DNA of 53,302 bases. Source: Sphaerisporangium corydalis (lineage in GTDB: Bacteria > Actinomycetota > Actinomycetes > Streptosporangiales > Streptosporangiaceae). Position 1 is the stretch's first letter, and each line of letters begins with the position of its first letter. The position numbers and the translations under genes are program-made. Below the pieces are notes generated by a model, which saw nothing but the letters and a program-made list of their open reading frames with translations, had not been told where the DNA came from and did no database searches. Of this stretch, positions 1 to 8,315 are shown one piece after another. Location of the stretch: contig NZ_JANZYP010000071.1 of NCBI RefSeq assembly GCF_025506355.1, forward strand, positions 1-53,302. The letters are read 5' to 3'.

Positions 1-21
1 CCGCCCGCCACCTCCTCGTAA

Positions 22-3000
22 TCAGTAGCGCTCCGCCAGACCGGAGTTGATCTCGACGAGTACCAGGGTGGCGTCGGTGTAGGCGACCACGTTGCTCAAA
101 GGTGGCAACCCCAGCGTGGACTGGGCGTGCCGGGCGGCGTCGCCCACTGTACGAAGGCCGAGGCGCTCGATGGTGAGGGTGCGTACGGCCGTCGCCGCGT
201 TGATGCGCCGGTCGGCCAGGTTGAGGTAGGTGGTCAGCAGCTCCGCCCTCAGCGTGCGTGGCTGCAGGAGCGGCAGGCTGAAGGTGCCGGAGGCCTCCTC
301 CTGGGTGAGCCGTCCGTCGGATGGGTCGGTGTCGAAGCGGGTGTCGGTGGCCTGGACCCGGGCCAGTAGTTCGGCGGTGCGCATCCCGGAGAAGGTTCCC
401 CAGATGGTGGAGATCTGCGGGTTGCGGCTCGGCGCGGTCTCGGTGACCGTGGAGGTCGTCGAGGCGGTCACCGGAGCGTAGGTGCAGCCGTTGGCGTTGG
501 CGTACTGGATCTTCGCCTGCCCCGTCAGCTCGGTGCCCCCGACGGTGAGGAGGCTGGAGCGGGTGGTGAACCGCACGGCCTTGACGGCGCCCCCGTCCAC
601 CGAACCGAGGTTCCAGGTGAGGGTGCGGCCGGCGGCGTTCGTCGGCCGTGGCCCCTGGCCCTGGTCGAGGGCGGTGCTGTAGTAGACGCCTTCGGGAAGG
701 GTGTATTCCAGGGTGACGTTGGTGGCGGTGGCGCTACCGGTGTTGGTGGCGGTCAGCGTCGTGGTCACCGCCTCGGCAGCGTTCGCGGCCGGGGTCGAGG
801 TGGCCGCGAGCGTCATGCGGGGCGCCTTGACCTTGGTGGAGGCCGTGCCGGCGTTGTTGCCGGTGTTCGTCTCCGGCTCCTCGGCGAGGTTCTCGGCCGT
901 GACGGTGGCGCGGTTGGTGAGTTCCGCGCCGTCGGCCGTGGCACAGGGCACCAGGTGGGTGAAGGTCTCGGTGTGCGAGCCCTTCGGAGCCAGGCCGGGG
1001 AGCTGACGCATCGCCGTCGTGCCGTCGGGGAAGGTGTCGGTGAGCGCCACCGCCGCCGCCCTGCCCTTGCCGACGTTGTCGACCTTCACCTGGTAGGTGA
1101 GGGTGTCGCCGGGAAGCGCCGTCGCCTTGTCGACCTTCTTGGCCGCGGTGACGTCGGGCTCGTAGAAGTTACGCTGTGCCAGTTCACCGCGGGCGACCTC
1201 ACGGAAGGTGATCTCAGGGCCCGAGCTCGGCGCGGCTGACCCCGAGCCCGTCCGAGCGGCCCCCTTGTACTGCAGGTTCGCCCAGTCGTCGTTCCCGGTG
1301 AGTATCGTGGCCCGCCCGGTGTCATCGCCCGCCGGCATGGATTCGCAGGTGCCGTTCGCGGCCACCAGGATGGTGTCGCCCACCTGGACGTCGGCGGGGT
1401 TCACGGTCGTGTCGAGCGTGTTGTCGGGTCCGGGCAGGACGCACACGTCGTCATCGGCGTTGATGTCCACGTTGATCGTGGGCGGGTCGATGATGGGCTG
1501 ACCGGCGGGGGTGAAGTTCATGTTCCAGTTGAGCGGGCCGGTGCCGGGACCGAACTGCACCGTGCCGGCGGGGTCGGTCCATCGGGTGTGGTCGGTGCCG
1601 TCCTTGATGCCGTCCTGTTCGACGAGCCGGGTCCGGTCCAGGTCGGGCAGGTCCTCGCGGGAGTAGTCCAGGCGGCGGGCCGGATTGCGGCCGGGGCTGA
1701 TCGCGACGCCACCCGGGTCGAAGGAGTAGTTCATCACGCTGAGGTAGTTGGGCTTGAAGTTGGTCTGGTCGGTGCCGCCATGGCCGAGTCCCAGCGCGTG
1801 TCCCAGTTCGTGCATGATCGAGCCGGACTGATCCCGCACCGTGCCCACTCTCGCGTCGGCCTTGCCCGTGCCGACAGGCAGGAACTGCTCGTCGTCACCG
1901 CTCTGGGTGGTCTCGCAGTCGCCGTTGGTCCCGACGTTGATCTCGTTGCCGATCACGGTGTCGTCGCCGGCGGGGGTGGAGTTCAGCGTGCCGTCGGCGC
2001 CGGGCGCGATGCAGAGCGTCCGCCACGATCCCAGCGTGACGAGGAAGTCCTTGTCGGCGTCGCAGCAGACGCCGGAGCTGGAACCCGCGTTCGACCGGTC
2101 GTGCCCGAAGATCGCGTAATGGGCGTAGGGCCGCAGGAGGGGGTTGAGGCCGGCGTTGCGGAACCTGCGGAAGTCGGCGTCCAAGGCGATCGTCGCCTGT
2201 TCCGCGATGGCGTTGCCCTCGATGTAGATGAAGTCGACGCCGACCGGCGTTGGAACGCCCGCGTAACGGCACGGTCGCTGGGGATCGACGGGTGCGGCGT
2301 TGAACGCGTCCCTGACCTCCTTGATCGCGTCAAGTTTGGGCTTGTGGTTCTCCGCCGGGCTCGTCATGTAGTCGATGGTCAAGACGATGGACTTGCGGCA
2401 GGGGTTGGCGCCCATGGCTCTGAGGTCGTACACCATGCTCCCGGCCGCGTCCCGGATGCCGAACCGCTCGATCACGTCGTAGATGCCGTCGCCGTCGGTG
2501 TCGGGAAGCGTGCTGTCGAGCGTGATGTCGATGCCGATGGTGGCCGCGACACCGTCGTTGGTGTCGGGGAAGTTGGGGTCGTTGTCGCCGGTGATCCGCG
2601 CCTGGCCAGGGGTGATCCCGTCGCTTTCTCCCCGCCACGTGCGCGTGCCGAGGTCGTATTCGAGGTTGAGCTCGACGTTCTGGTTGGCCGGGCTGATGTC
2701 CATCAGGTCGTCGCCGAGGTTGGTGCCGTCGTCGTAGTCCCACAGCCGGACCACGACAGGCACGGTGAACTTGTCGTCGGCCACCGACACCGTGTGGGTG
2801 AACTTCCACGGGTCGGGGAAGGTGCTCGGGTTGAAGACGTCGTCCTGGACGTACGGCTTGGTCAGGAACGTGTCCGCCGGGCCGTCGCCGATCCGCACCT
2901 CCGGGAAGTAGTCACCGTCCCCGCCGTCGTCGTCGGGATTCTCGTGTTGCTGGACCCAGTTGACGGTCAGCGTGAGAGTGACGTCCGTCGCCGCGTGCGC

Positions 3001-3087
3001 GGGGGCGACGAGCACCATGTTGACAGCGATGAGTGAGAGTACGACCAGTGGGATGACCACCAGTCGGCCAGCTAATGGATGCCGCAT
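22..3087 (-). CDS. secreted metzincin-like metalloprotease with DUF11/CARD-type repeats
   Basis: This 1021-residue protein begins with a clear signal peptide (residues 1-32, ending APAHA). A calcium-binding-like DTDGDGIYD stretch lies near residue 197. The zinc-protease motif HELGHALGLGH sits at residues 426-436; this HExxHxxGxxH pattern is the metzincin signature and is preceded by several acidic GDD-type loops. From about residue 650 there is a DUF11-type immunoglobulin-like repeat (an LPGDTLTYQVKVDNVG-type start) followed by a second similar repeat, as in large actinobacterial surface proteins. No LPXTG motif or C-terminal membrane anchor is visible, so it is probably released or bound non-covalently. 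The ATG at 3087 gives the best signal peptide. The protease fold is well supported; the substrate is unknown. The gene stands alone at the window edge and is transcribed leftward. Confidence 0.85.
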   Translation of the reverse strand: MRHPLAGRLVVIPLVVLSLIAVNMVLVAPAHAATDVTLTLTVNWVQQHENPDDDGGDGDYFPEVRIGDGPADTFLTKPYVQDDVFNPSTFPDPWKFTHTVSVADDKFTVPVVVRLWDYDDGTNLGDDLMDISPANQNVELNLEYDLGTRTWRGESDGITPGQARITGDNDPNFPDTNDGVAATIGIDITLDSTLPDTDGDGIYDVIERFGIRDAAGSMVYDLRAMGANPCRKSIVLTIDYMTSPAENHKPKLDAIKEVRDAFNAAPVDPQRPCRYAGVPTPVGVDFIYIEGNAIAEQATIALDADFRRFRNAGLNPLLRPYAHYAIFGHDRSNAGSSSGVCCDADKDFLVTLGSWRTLCIAPGADGTLNSTPAGDDTVIGNEINVGTNGDCETTQSGDDEQFLPVGTGKADARVGTVRDQSGSIMHELGHALGLGHGGTDQTNFKPNYLSVMNYSFDPGGVAISPGRNPARRLDYSREDLPDLDRTRLVEQDGIKDGTDHTRWTDPAGTVQFGPGTGPLNWNMNFTPAGQPIIDPPTINVDINADDDVCVLPGPDNTLDTTVNPADVQVGDTILVAANGTCESMPAGDDTGRATILTGNDDWANLQYKGAARTGSGSAAPSSGPEITFREVARGELAQRNFYEPDVTAAKKVDKATALPGDTLTYQVKVDNVGKGRAAAVALTDTFPDGTTAMRQLPGLAPKGSHTETFTHLVPCATADGAELTNRATVTAENLAEEPETNTGNNAGTASTKVKAPRMTLAATSTPAANAAEAVTTTLTATNTGSATATNVTLEYTLPEGVYYSTALDQGQGPRPTNAAGRTLTWNLGSVDGGAVKAVRFTTRSSLLTVGGTELTGQAKIQYANANGCTYAPVTASTTSTVTETAPSRNPQISTIWGTFSGMRTAELLARVQATDTRFDTDPSDGRLTQEEASGTFSLPLLQPRTLRAELLTTYLNLADRRINAATAVRTLTIERLGLRTVGDAARHAQSTLGLPPLSNVVAYTDATLVLVEINSGLAERY

Positions 3088-3411
3088 ACCGCCCAGAATC
3101 TGGATGATCCCCGACTAACACATGAGTAGCCCCCTACTTAACCGAAGATCTCGACATTCTGAAATGCCGCCATATAAGGGTCTAACACTGCCCATGCCAT
3201 GCCCTGTGACGGCCGCCCACGGGCAGAGCCCGCCAGCCGGCCGCGCCTTCCCCGCTTCAGCGAGGCTGATGGCCGAGTGGCTGATCCCTGGTGAGGTCTG
3301 TCAGCGACTGCGAGTCTTCATTCAACGATCATTTCCTGAAGGCCCCGGCCGACAAGCCTTCAGAGGCGCGAGGAGCCTTCAAAAACTCGTTCAACAACTC
3401 GGGTATTCGCG
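3088..3411. other. intergenic stretch without a recognisable gene
   Basis: The left part carries the upstream region of the protease gene. I see no convincing coding frame, structured RNA or clear promoter hexamers here. The right end runs into the decayed NTPase fragment. Confidence 0.5.
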
Positions 3412-3724
3412 GTGTTCGCCGGCCGCGAGTCTGCGCTGGAGCGGGTGACTCATGCCCTGGCCGGTGGAGGAGGCCGCCGCATGGGCGATGAGCTGGCAGA
3501 GCACCCACGCCGAGTGGCTGCTCATCTTCGACAACGTCGAACAGGCTGCAGACCTTCACTCGTATCTGGGCCGGCTGGCCAGGGGGAGCGTGCTGATCAC
3601 CACTCGCCGCGATATCGGCTGGCAGGCTATGGGCTGCACCTCTGTCCATCTGGACGTCTTAGACCCGCAGGCGGCGACCGCGGTACTGGCGACCCTGACC
3701 GAGTCGGCCGACCCGGGCGATTGA
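3412..3724 (+). pseudogene. STAND/NB-ARC NTPase fragment, frame-broken
   Basis: Two short reading frames together resemble the start and middle of an NB-ARC (AP-ATPase/STAND) domain. The first, from 3412, reads FAGRESALERVTHALAGG, the usual entry into these NTPase modules. The second, from 3452 in another frame, holds LLIFDNVEQAADL, a Walker-B-like element, and GSVLITTRR, the sensor-1 type strand. The P-loop expected between them is missing, and the frame ends at 3724 without any repeat or effector domain. STAND NTPases act as regulators or defence sensors, but this copy cannot be functional. It is best read as a relic of a larger gene lost by deletion. The family call is good; the extent is approximate. 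Confidence 0.6.
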
Positions 3725-3790
3725 CCCCCCGCCCTCCCACCAGGACACCGACTGCACCGGGCGCTCCACACACAGCCCAAGCCACCGGTG

Positions 3791-3890
3791 TTCCCTCATA
3801 CAGCTGCATGGCTCCGAAGCCGAGACGGCCGACGGCGGGTCCGTCGCCGAGCGGGAGGAGGCCGCCGGGAGCGGCGTGGTCGCTGATCAT
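3791..3890 (-). pseudogene. aldo/keto reductase N-terminal fragment
   Basis: An ATG at 3890 overlaps the stop of the upstream helix-turn-helix gene by the ATGA arrangement. It opens a frame containing VGRLGFGAMQLYE, the N-terminal strand and cofactor-site region of aldo/keto reductases. Similarity stops after about 33 residues, near 3791, and the frame then continues as unrelated sequence. The remaining roughly 280 residues, including the catalytic Asp-Tyr-Lys-His tetrad, are absent. The pair looks like a former regulator-reductase operon cut by a deletion that also left the NTPase fragment nearby. Confidence 0.6.
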
Positions 3891-4366
3891 GTGTGATCTC
3901 CCTTTACGGGGTCCGGTGCGCGGGTGGCGAGCCGGACGCGGATGGAGGCGACGGTGATGCCGGGAGGATGCCGTTCGAGCTTGCCGCGGTTGGCCAGGTC
4001 GTGAACGCCCTGGCGGGTGATGCCGAGCATGCCCGCGGCCACGGACACGGAGACGGCGACGGCGCTGGGATGCCCCGCCCGCCGGATCACGGCCTGGCCG
4101 AAGGGAGTGCCCCACCACCCGGCCGGTGGGTCGAACGGGGCGTCGCCGGGATACAGGGCGCTCACCAGGCGGATCGCGGTGTGCGTCGCGGCCTGGTCGT
4201 CCTGGCCCAGCAGCGTCTCGGCCCAGGCGCGGGCCTTCGCCGTCAGCCGGTCTCGCATCAGGTCCGCCGTGCCGAAGAGGATGTCGAGCGGATCGAGCAG
4301 CCGGCTGCCGACGACCCTCTCCAGATCGTTCGCGAGCGCGTCGCGTGCCTCCGTCCAGGTGTTCAT
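3887..4366 (-). CDS. small DNA-binding (HTH) protein
   Basis: The 159-residue product has an alpha-helical N-terminal half (residues 1-75, beginning MNTWTEARDALANDLERVVG). Near residues 110-140 it has a helix-turn-helix-like segment, SVAAGMLGITRQGVHDLANRG, of the MerR/excisionase-like kind; only its key feature, a TRQG turn followed by a recognition helix, is quoted here. Such proteins in actinomycetes are usually co-transcribed with a reductase or kinase they may control. Here the downstream partner is the aldo/keto reductase fragment, overlapped by 4 bases. It could act as a local repressor or be orphaned. The start at 4366 is preceded by GGGAGGAAGC, a fair ribosome site. Confidence 0.7.
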   Translation of the reverse strand: MNTWTEARDALANDLERVVGSRLLDPLDILFGTADLMRDRLTAKARAWAETLLGQDDQAATHTAIRLVSALYPGDAPFDPPAGWWGTPFGQAVIRRAGHPSAVAVSVSVAAGMLGITRQGVHDLANRGKLERHPPGITVASIRVRLATRAPDPVKGDHT

Positions 4367-4774
4367 GCTTCCTCCCCTACTTGATGTCGGACGTCAAGCA
4401 TTGGTGATCAGGAGGTAGCACCCTGCCCCCAGGCCCGCTGACCCAAGGGTGGGATGACGGCGTACGGGACGACCAGGCAAGTGCCTACAGGTGAACGATC
4501 AGATAGCCGCGCAAGTGCAAGTTCTCCGTATTCACCCCCGGCGGCCGGACAAAATGCCGCTTGACCTGCGGAAAGATGGACCGAAATTTGGCCCGTGCGT
4601 GGCCCGCGAACAGTGAGCTCGGGCGAGTAACTCGCCGTAAAGCGGTCAGCGCAGGTCCCCCGCGTTCAGCGGCGGCCTTACGCGCGCGCCCGTACTCAGG
4701 ACCTGTACGGGTGCCGGCCTCTGACCTCGGTTCCGAGGCGTCTCACGCTAGAGGAGGGGGCCGAAACGCCTCGG
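4367..4774. other. upstream region of the HTH gene; no gene seen
   Basis: The stretch presumably carries the promoter of the leftward HTH gene near 4380-4440. The rest has no frame with sensible protein composition, no repeat and no terminator I could identify. Confidence 0.45.
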
Positions 4775-5242
4775 GTGAGCGTGCCGAATGATTCGGCCCT
4801 GCGCGCCGTGTACGAGATGAGCAGGCGACGGCTCGCCCGCCAGGGCGGCGACCTCGCGCAGCACGATCACCAGTCTCGAACGCGAGAGCGCCACCCGCGC
4901 CGGCCCCTGCCGTCGTCCCTCGCCCTGGATCCCGACGAGCACCTCCGCGTCCTGGAGTTGCTCGTCATGGCGGCCGGCCCTTCGCTGCGCGCCGAGACCC
5001 TTACTCGAACCGCCGCCAGCGGCTCATGGAGGCGGTCCTCGCGGGCGCTCTCCCCGTCCCGGCCGCGCGCCATGGCGTTGCACCAGCGCCGAGGCCCGGG
5101 AGGCTGATGGGATCCTCGCCCGCCCTGGTGTTCTGCACGACGCCCAGGCGCTCGCAAGGTTCAACGATCTGTCGGCCGAGTTTGACGAGGTCCGCCGCGC
5201 GGCTGTCCCGTCTCATGACGCGTGGCGTGCCACGAGGCGCTG
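4775..5242 (+). pseudogene. decayed gene of unknown family, two frame changes
   Basis: Protein-like sequence jumps through all three plus-strand frames. LDPDEHLRVLELLVMAA lies near 4928, RLMEAVLAGALPVPA near 5023, and EADGILARPGVL continuing to EFDEVRRAAVPSHDAW ends at a TGA near 5242. Read together they look like one small alpha-helical protein of roughly 130-150 residues. I do not recognise the family. The two frame changes make it a pseudogene unless the assembly has errors. It lies immediately left of the first IS-end-like repeat. Confidence 0.4.
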
Positions 5243-5406
5243 ACCTGCGGCACGCCAAGACCTGCGAGACGGCCGGCCGCTTTCGTCTCATCAGAGATGG
5301 CGCCCGTGGCCGTCGGTCTCATCCGATCCGGCGCGTGATCCATGAATCGGGCTTACCTGCTCGTGCAGGTCCTTGACCGAGTTCGGGTGCTGTCGAGTGC
5401 GAGTTG

Positions 5407-5478
5407 CGCTATGTACGCTAGATCGATCAATGAAGTGCCATCTTTAGCGAGAACGCGCCGAATCTGGTGAGACGGACA
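5407..5478 (+). repeat. IS-end-like repeat, copy 1
   Basis: The block consists of three related units. The best, 5455-5478, reads GCGCC then GAATCTGGTGAGACGGACA. A weaker unit, GTGCCATCTTTAGCGAGAAC, abuts it at 5435, and a third poor unit starts near 5407. The same three-unit order recurs at 6309-6383 in the same orientation. Multiple subterminal repeats ending in CA are typical of transposon ends such as those of the IS21 family. No transposase is present beside this copy. The surrounding 5243-5592 stretch otherwise holds no gene. Confidence 0.55.
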
Positions 5479-5592
5479 TCAACTCCCGGCACCCCGGCCG
5501 CAGCGCACCGCCCCGACCCGTCCCTATCAACCACCGCCAGGCATCCGCGCGGCGGCCCCGGCCTGAGCCGGTGGGCCGATCCATCGGTACGG

Positions 5593-6249
5593 TCAGGTCG
5601 ATCGGCCGTACCGGCCGGCGGTCCAGACGATGTGCTTGAACTGCGCCGGGGTCAACGGCTGCCCGGGTGCGATGCCGGCGGGTTGTTCCCCCGCCTGGAA
5701 GTACACGATGGCGCACCTGTAGCAGTACCAGCCCCGTCGCCAGATCGCTTCCGCGGCGGGCCTGCCCGCCTCGATCTTCTGCCGGCGGGCCCGAGCCGGG
5801 AGCAGCAGGAGAATGAAAAACACCGACAACAACCCGGCGGCAGCGCCGACCGCCAGCAGCACGCTATCCCCGCTGCGGTGTTCGGTCGCGAGTTGATAGA
5901 TGGTGAGGGCTCCCACTGTGACCACACCGAAGAGGACGCCGCCACACCCAAGAGCCGGGACGTAGCTGGTAGGTGCCATCGCCAGCTCATCGGCGGGAAC
6001 AATGGGCAGTGCCGAGTCGAGGGCCGCTCTGGCCGCGCGCCGCCTCGCCAGCGATGCCTCGTCGTCGCGGACCACATGCGCTGCCGTCTCGGTGGAGCGC
6101 GCGGCGGCGTAGGCGGCGGGCACGCTCAGGACACCGTCGCTGTACCCGCACCGGGAACACGGCGTGAGCCGACCGTCGTGACCTTTGGCAACCAACAGAT
6201 CCCACCCCACCGGTCGTCGGGTCCGTACGTCGTGGCGGCTCGCACGCAC
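5593..6249 (-). CDS. two-TM membrane protein with split zinc ribbon
   Basis: The 218-residue protein has CSRC at residues 31-34 and CYRC at 176-179, which could together form a zinc ribbon. Between them lie an alanine/arginine-rich helix (about 50-85) and two hydrophobic segments (about 98-118 and 128-151) that look like a transmembrane hairpin. The layout suggests that both cytosolic ends come together on one zinc site. I do not recognise a named family. The gene stands alone, bracketed by the two copies of the IS-end-like repeat, so it may be a passenger gene. The ATG at 6249 precedes the first CxxC. Confidence 0.65.
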   Translation of the reverse strand: MRASRHDVRTRRPVGWDLLVAKGHDGRLTPCSRCGYSDGVLSVPAAYAAARSTETAAHVVRDDEASLARRRAARAALDSALPIVPADELAMAPTSYVPALGCGGVLFGVVTVGALTIYQLATEHRSGDSVLLAVGAAAGLLSVFFILLLLPARARRQKIEAGRPAAEAIWRRGWYCYRCAIVYFQAGEQPAGIAPGQPLTPAQFKHIVWTAGRYGRST

Positions 6250-6308
6250 CGGGCACGCGACGGCTGCGCCGATCCCATAGTCGTCGCTTACGGTGAGTTT
6301 CCACTAGC

Positions 6309-6383
6309 GCGCCAAGTGTGTGAGACATAACCATGAATAGCGCCAACTTGCGGAGACTGCGCCAAATCTAGTGAGACGGGACA
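6309..6383 (+). repeat. IS-end-like repeat, copy 2
   Basis: Three units are visible: 6309 (GCGCCAAGTGTGTGAGAC), 6340 (GCGCCAACTTGCGGAGACT) and 6359 (GCGCCAAATCTAGTGAGACG, continuing GGACA). Spacing and order match copy 1 at 5407-5478, so this is a direct repeat about 905 bases away rather than the inverted partner of a single element. Both copies would be the same end of one transposon family. Confidence 0.6.
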
Positions 6384-6553
6384 GCGGCCGGGCCGTCGTT
6401 CACTTGCGCATCGGCGGTCACACTTCCTTGCCCCAGATAACTTTCGGGAATACCCAAGAAGCCCGTTGCCGCCCGCTGTTGATGCGCACGTCGCGCCAGG
6501 GTAGCGATTGCTTCATCCCTCTGCGGGGGCGGCGGCAGTCCTGGAAACCGCAT
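6368..6553 (-). CDS. possible small protein ending inside the repeat
   Basis: A 61-residue frame starts MRFPGLPPPP and contains a plausible helix (RDEAIATLARRAHQQRAATG). Its TAG stop lies inside the IS-end-like repeat unit at 6359-6383, so the natural C-terminus has probably been replaced. It follows the DUF2637 gene on the same strand. An alternative start at 6573 with a better ribosome site (GGGGAAG) opens a different frame. Treat as doubtful. Confidence 0.25.
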   Translation of the reverse strand: MRFPGLPPPPQRDEAIATLARRAHQQRAATGFLGIPESYLGQGSVTADAQVNDGPAAVPSH

Positions 6554-6628
6554 GGCATTGCCGCCGTCGTCATAAAGACTTCCCCGGTCAGGAGGCCCCG
6601 ATGTGTCCGGGCGGGCCGTTGATCCACG

Positions 6629-7309
6629 TCAACCGAGTTCGCCGGCGATCCCGGCCTTCTTGACCAGGCGGCCCCAACGCGGGCTGCGGGCGAATGCTCG
6701 AGCGATGGCAACGCCGCTGGGCAGATCGCCGTCTGCCGGATGGTTCTGCTGTGCCCACCGCCAAGCCTCTCTCTGCAGTGCCCGACTGTTTCCATCCTCA
6801 ACGGGCACACCAGGATCTTCTGTCTGATCGACCTGGTCCTCCGCAGGGTCAGCGTCTGAATCGGCAGCAGGTTCTGCTTTGGGGATTGGCACGCTTTGTA
6901 CCTCTACCCGTCCTCCTGTGGACCGACGGAGCTGAGCCAACAGGAGCTCGCAGCTGCCGATCAGGGCTGCACTTGGCCAGGCCGCGATGATTCGACCGAT
7001 CAGACTGGGATCGGCCACCGCGACGTTGGCGCCGAGGCTGGCCAGGCTGCCGATGATGAGCAGGCTCCATGCCAGAATTCCGCCACGGGAGCCGTAGCGG
7101 TTCGCCAGGAGGATGGACATCGAGGCGACGACGATCAGCCCGTCGACGGCGAGCGGGATGAGCACTGCGGCCACATGATCCTCAGCATGACGTTGGCAGA
7201 ACTCGTGCATGTGACGGAACGAGACGACCGCCGCGATCAGCGCCAGTAGCGCAACGCCAGAAATCGTCGCACACTGGATGCGGCGAACCGCTCGGACACT
7301 GGGTTCCAC
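6629..7309 (-). CDS. DUF2637 membrane protein (copy 1)
   Basis: The 226-residue product matches the DUF2637 pattern of actinobacterial plasmids and integrative elements. Four hydrophobic segments lie in residues 15-135, with FRHMHEFCQRH after the first, an AVDGLIVVASMSILLA helix, and SLGANVAVA followed by IIAAWPSAALIGS. An acidic linker (about 140-180) leads to a C-terminal helix-turn-helix-like tail (REAWRWAQQNH through GVAIARAFARSPRWGRL). Such proteins are often linked to conjugal DNA transfer (Spd-like) but their function is unproven. A second, frameshifted copy lies at 42371-43050 in the same orientation. The upstream sequences of the two share the word ATGTACGTATCGAG, here at 7364-7377, right beside a CRISPR-repeat relic. 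Confidence 0.8.
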   Translation of the reverse strand: MEPSVRAVRRIQCATISGVALLALIAAVVSFRHMHEFCQRHAEDHVAAVLIPLAVDGLIVVASMSILLANRYGSRGGILAWSLLIIGSLASLGANVAVADPSLIGRIIAAWPSAALIGSCELLLAQLRRSTGGRVEVQSVPIPKAEPAADSDADPAEDQVDQTEDPGVPVEDGNSRALQREAWRWAQQNHPADGDLPSGVAIARAFARSPRWGRLVKKAGIAGELG

Positions 7310-7374
7310 CTCCGCTCACCCCTCGCGAGCTGGGAGAACAAGCCAGCGGACGCCGCGAACGGCATGTACGTATC

Positions 7375-7468
7375 GAGCGTGCCCCCCCAGGGGTGATCAG
7401 CGGCTCGCGGACCACACCGAGAAACTGGTGAGGCTCGCGTTGCTATCCCTCCAGGGGTGATCAGCGGC
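7375..7468 (-). CRISPR. orphan CRISPR relic: two repeats, one spacer
   Basis: The right repeat, 7439-7468, is intact: it starts GTTGCTATCCC and ends GATCAGCGGC on the plus strand. The left one, 7375-7404, keeps only its right half (CCCAGGGGTGATCAGCGGC) and merges on the left with the DUF2637 upstream region. The 34-base spacer is 7405-7438. By analogy with array 1 it would be read on the minus strand. The repeat is a mosaic: on the transcribed strand its first half equals array 1 (GCCGCTGATCACC) and its last 8 bases equal array 2 (ATAGCAAC). No leader resembling those of the main arrays flanks it, so it is probably a stranded fragment of an older array. Confidence 0.85.
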
Positions 7469-7677
7469 GACATCGCCGACATCAAAGCCGCCAACCCGGA
7501 GGTGTTTCTCGACGACGGCTGAAGACTATTCGCGCGTCGTCGACACTCGTCGATGACCGGGTTCATCTGCTGAAGCGCGTCCCAGAACTCACCAGTGTCC
7601 CGTGACTCAACCGCCCGAGGAATCTGGCGCCGAATCTGCTCCAGGTGGTTGGCCAGCGCTGCACGAAGATCTGCCAT
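7469..7677 (-). CDS. hypothetical protein, C-terminus replaced by CRISPR relic
   Basis: An ATG at 7677 preceded by GGGAGA opens a frame starting MADLRAALANHLEQIRRQ, with believable actinobacterial codon use and helical composition for about 55-65 residues (ending near VIDECRRRANSL). The frame then reads straight through the CRISPR repeats and the DUF2637 upstream region to 7237, giving repeat-derived residues. I take the natural gene to end, or to have been cut, near 7469. The family is not recognised. Confidence 0.35.
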
Positions 7678-8315
7678 GACTGTCTCCCAAGGAAATCGAG
7701 CGACCACGCCATCTCTGGGCTGGCGATGCACCTCAGATCATCAAGGGCAGGCATTGCGCCCGCTGTGACCCAGTCCGGTCGAAGGCCTGTAAAGGAACTT
7801 CGCTGCGGCCAGGCTTTCGGATCAAGCTCAGGGTGGAGGCCGCGGTCAGGTCGTAAGTGGGCCGGGCAGGGCTCCACCAGGCGGATCAAGTGTGAGTGGC
7901 CAGCGTTATCGCGGCAGGGTACGACTGCAACGAGCGCGCCGCCTTGGGTTCGGATCTTGGTCGACTGCTGTCATACCGGGAGTCTCATTCATGCCGACCC
8001 GCCCCCCTGTGCGTCACTCTGACGACCTGCACAGTCAGATTTGAATGCTTCAGTGATCAGGCCGGCGTCGAGATCCGAACGTTCTGATCCTCCTCTAGCG
8101 TCATGTTTGGTCACGCACAGGGCGTGTACCGCCCAGGTTTACCCGCGATCTCAACCCAGCGTGGGATTACTTTAATTGTCCATGTTCGTAGGCTCGAGTG
8201 GACCACAGGACCGATCATTCTTTCTCAGCACATGTTTCATCGCCTGCGAAAGATGACGTCCTGACCCTTCATCGATTCCACTCTTACCGTCTCGCAATGA
8301 AAGGAAACTGGCGAA
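7678..8315. other. long stretch with no supported gene
   Basis: Several frames are open but none has protein-like composition or a credible ribosome site. From about 8090 the sequence becomes AT-richer (for example TTACTTTAATTGTCCATG near 8168), consistent with a promoter for the secreted protein at 8316. No terminator or RNA gene was recognised. Confidence 0.45.

Noticed and set aside
1588..3036. A 482-residue plus-strand frame opposite the protease
   Set aside because: Low-complexity antisense frame; the minus strand has a signal peptide and zinc motif.
7529..7552. A 13-base word CGCGTCGTCGACA shared with the flank of array 1 at 30878-30890
   Set aside because: It lies on the opposite side of the repeats in the two places and is simple, GC-rich and palindromic in part; likely chance.
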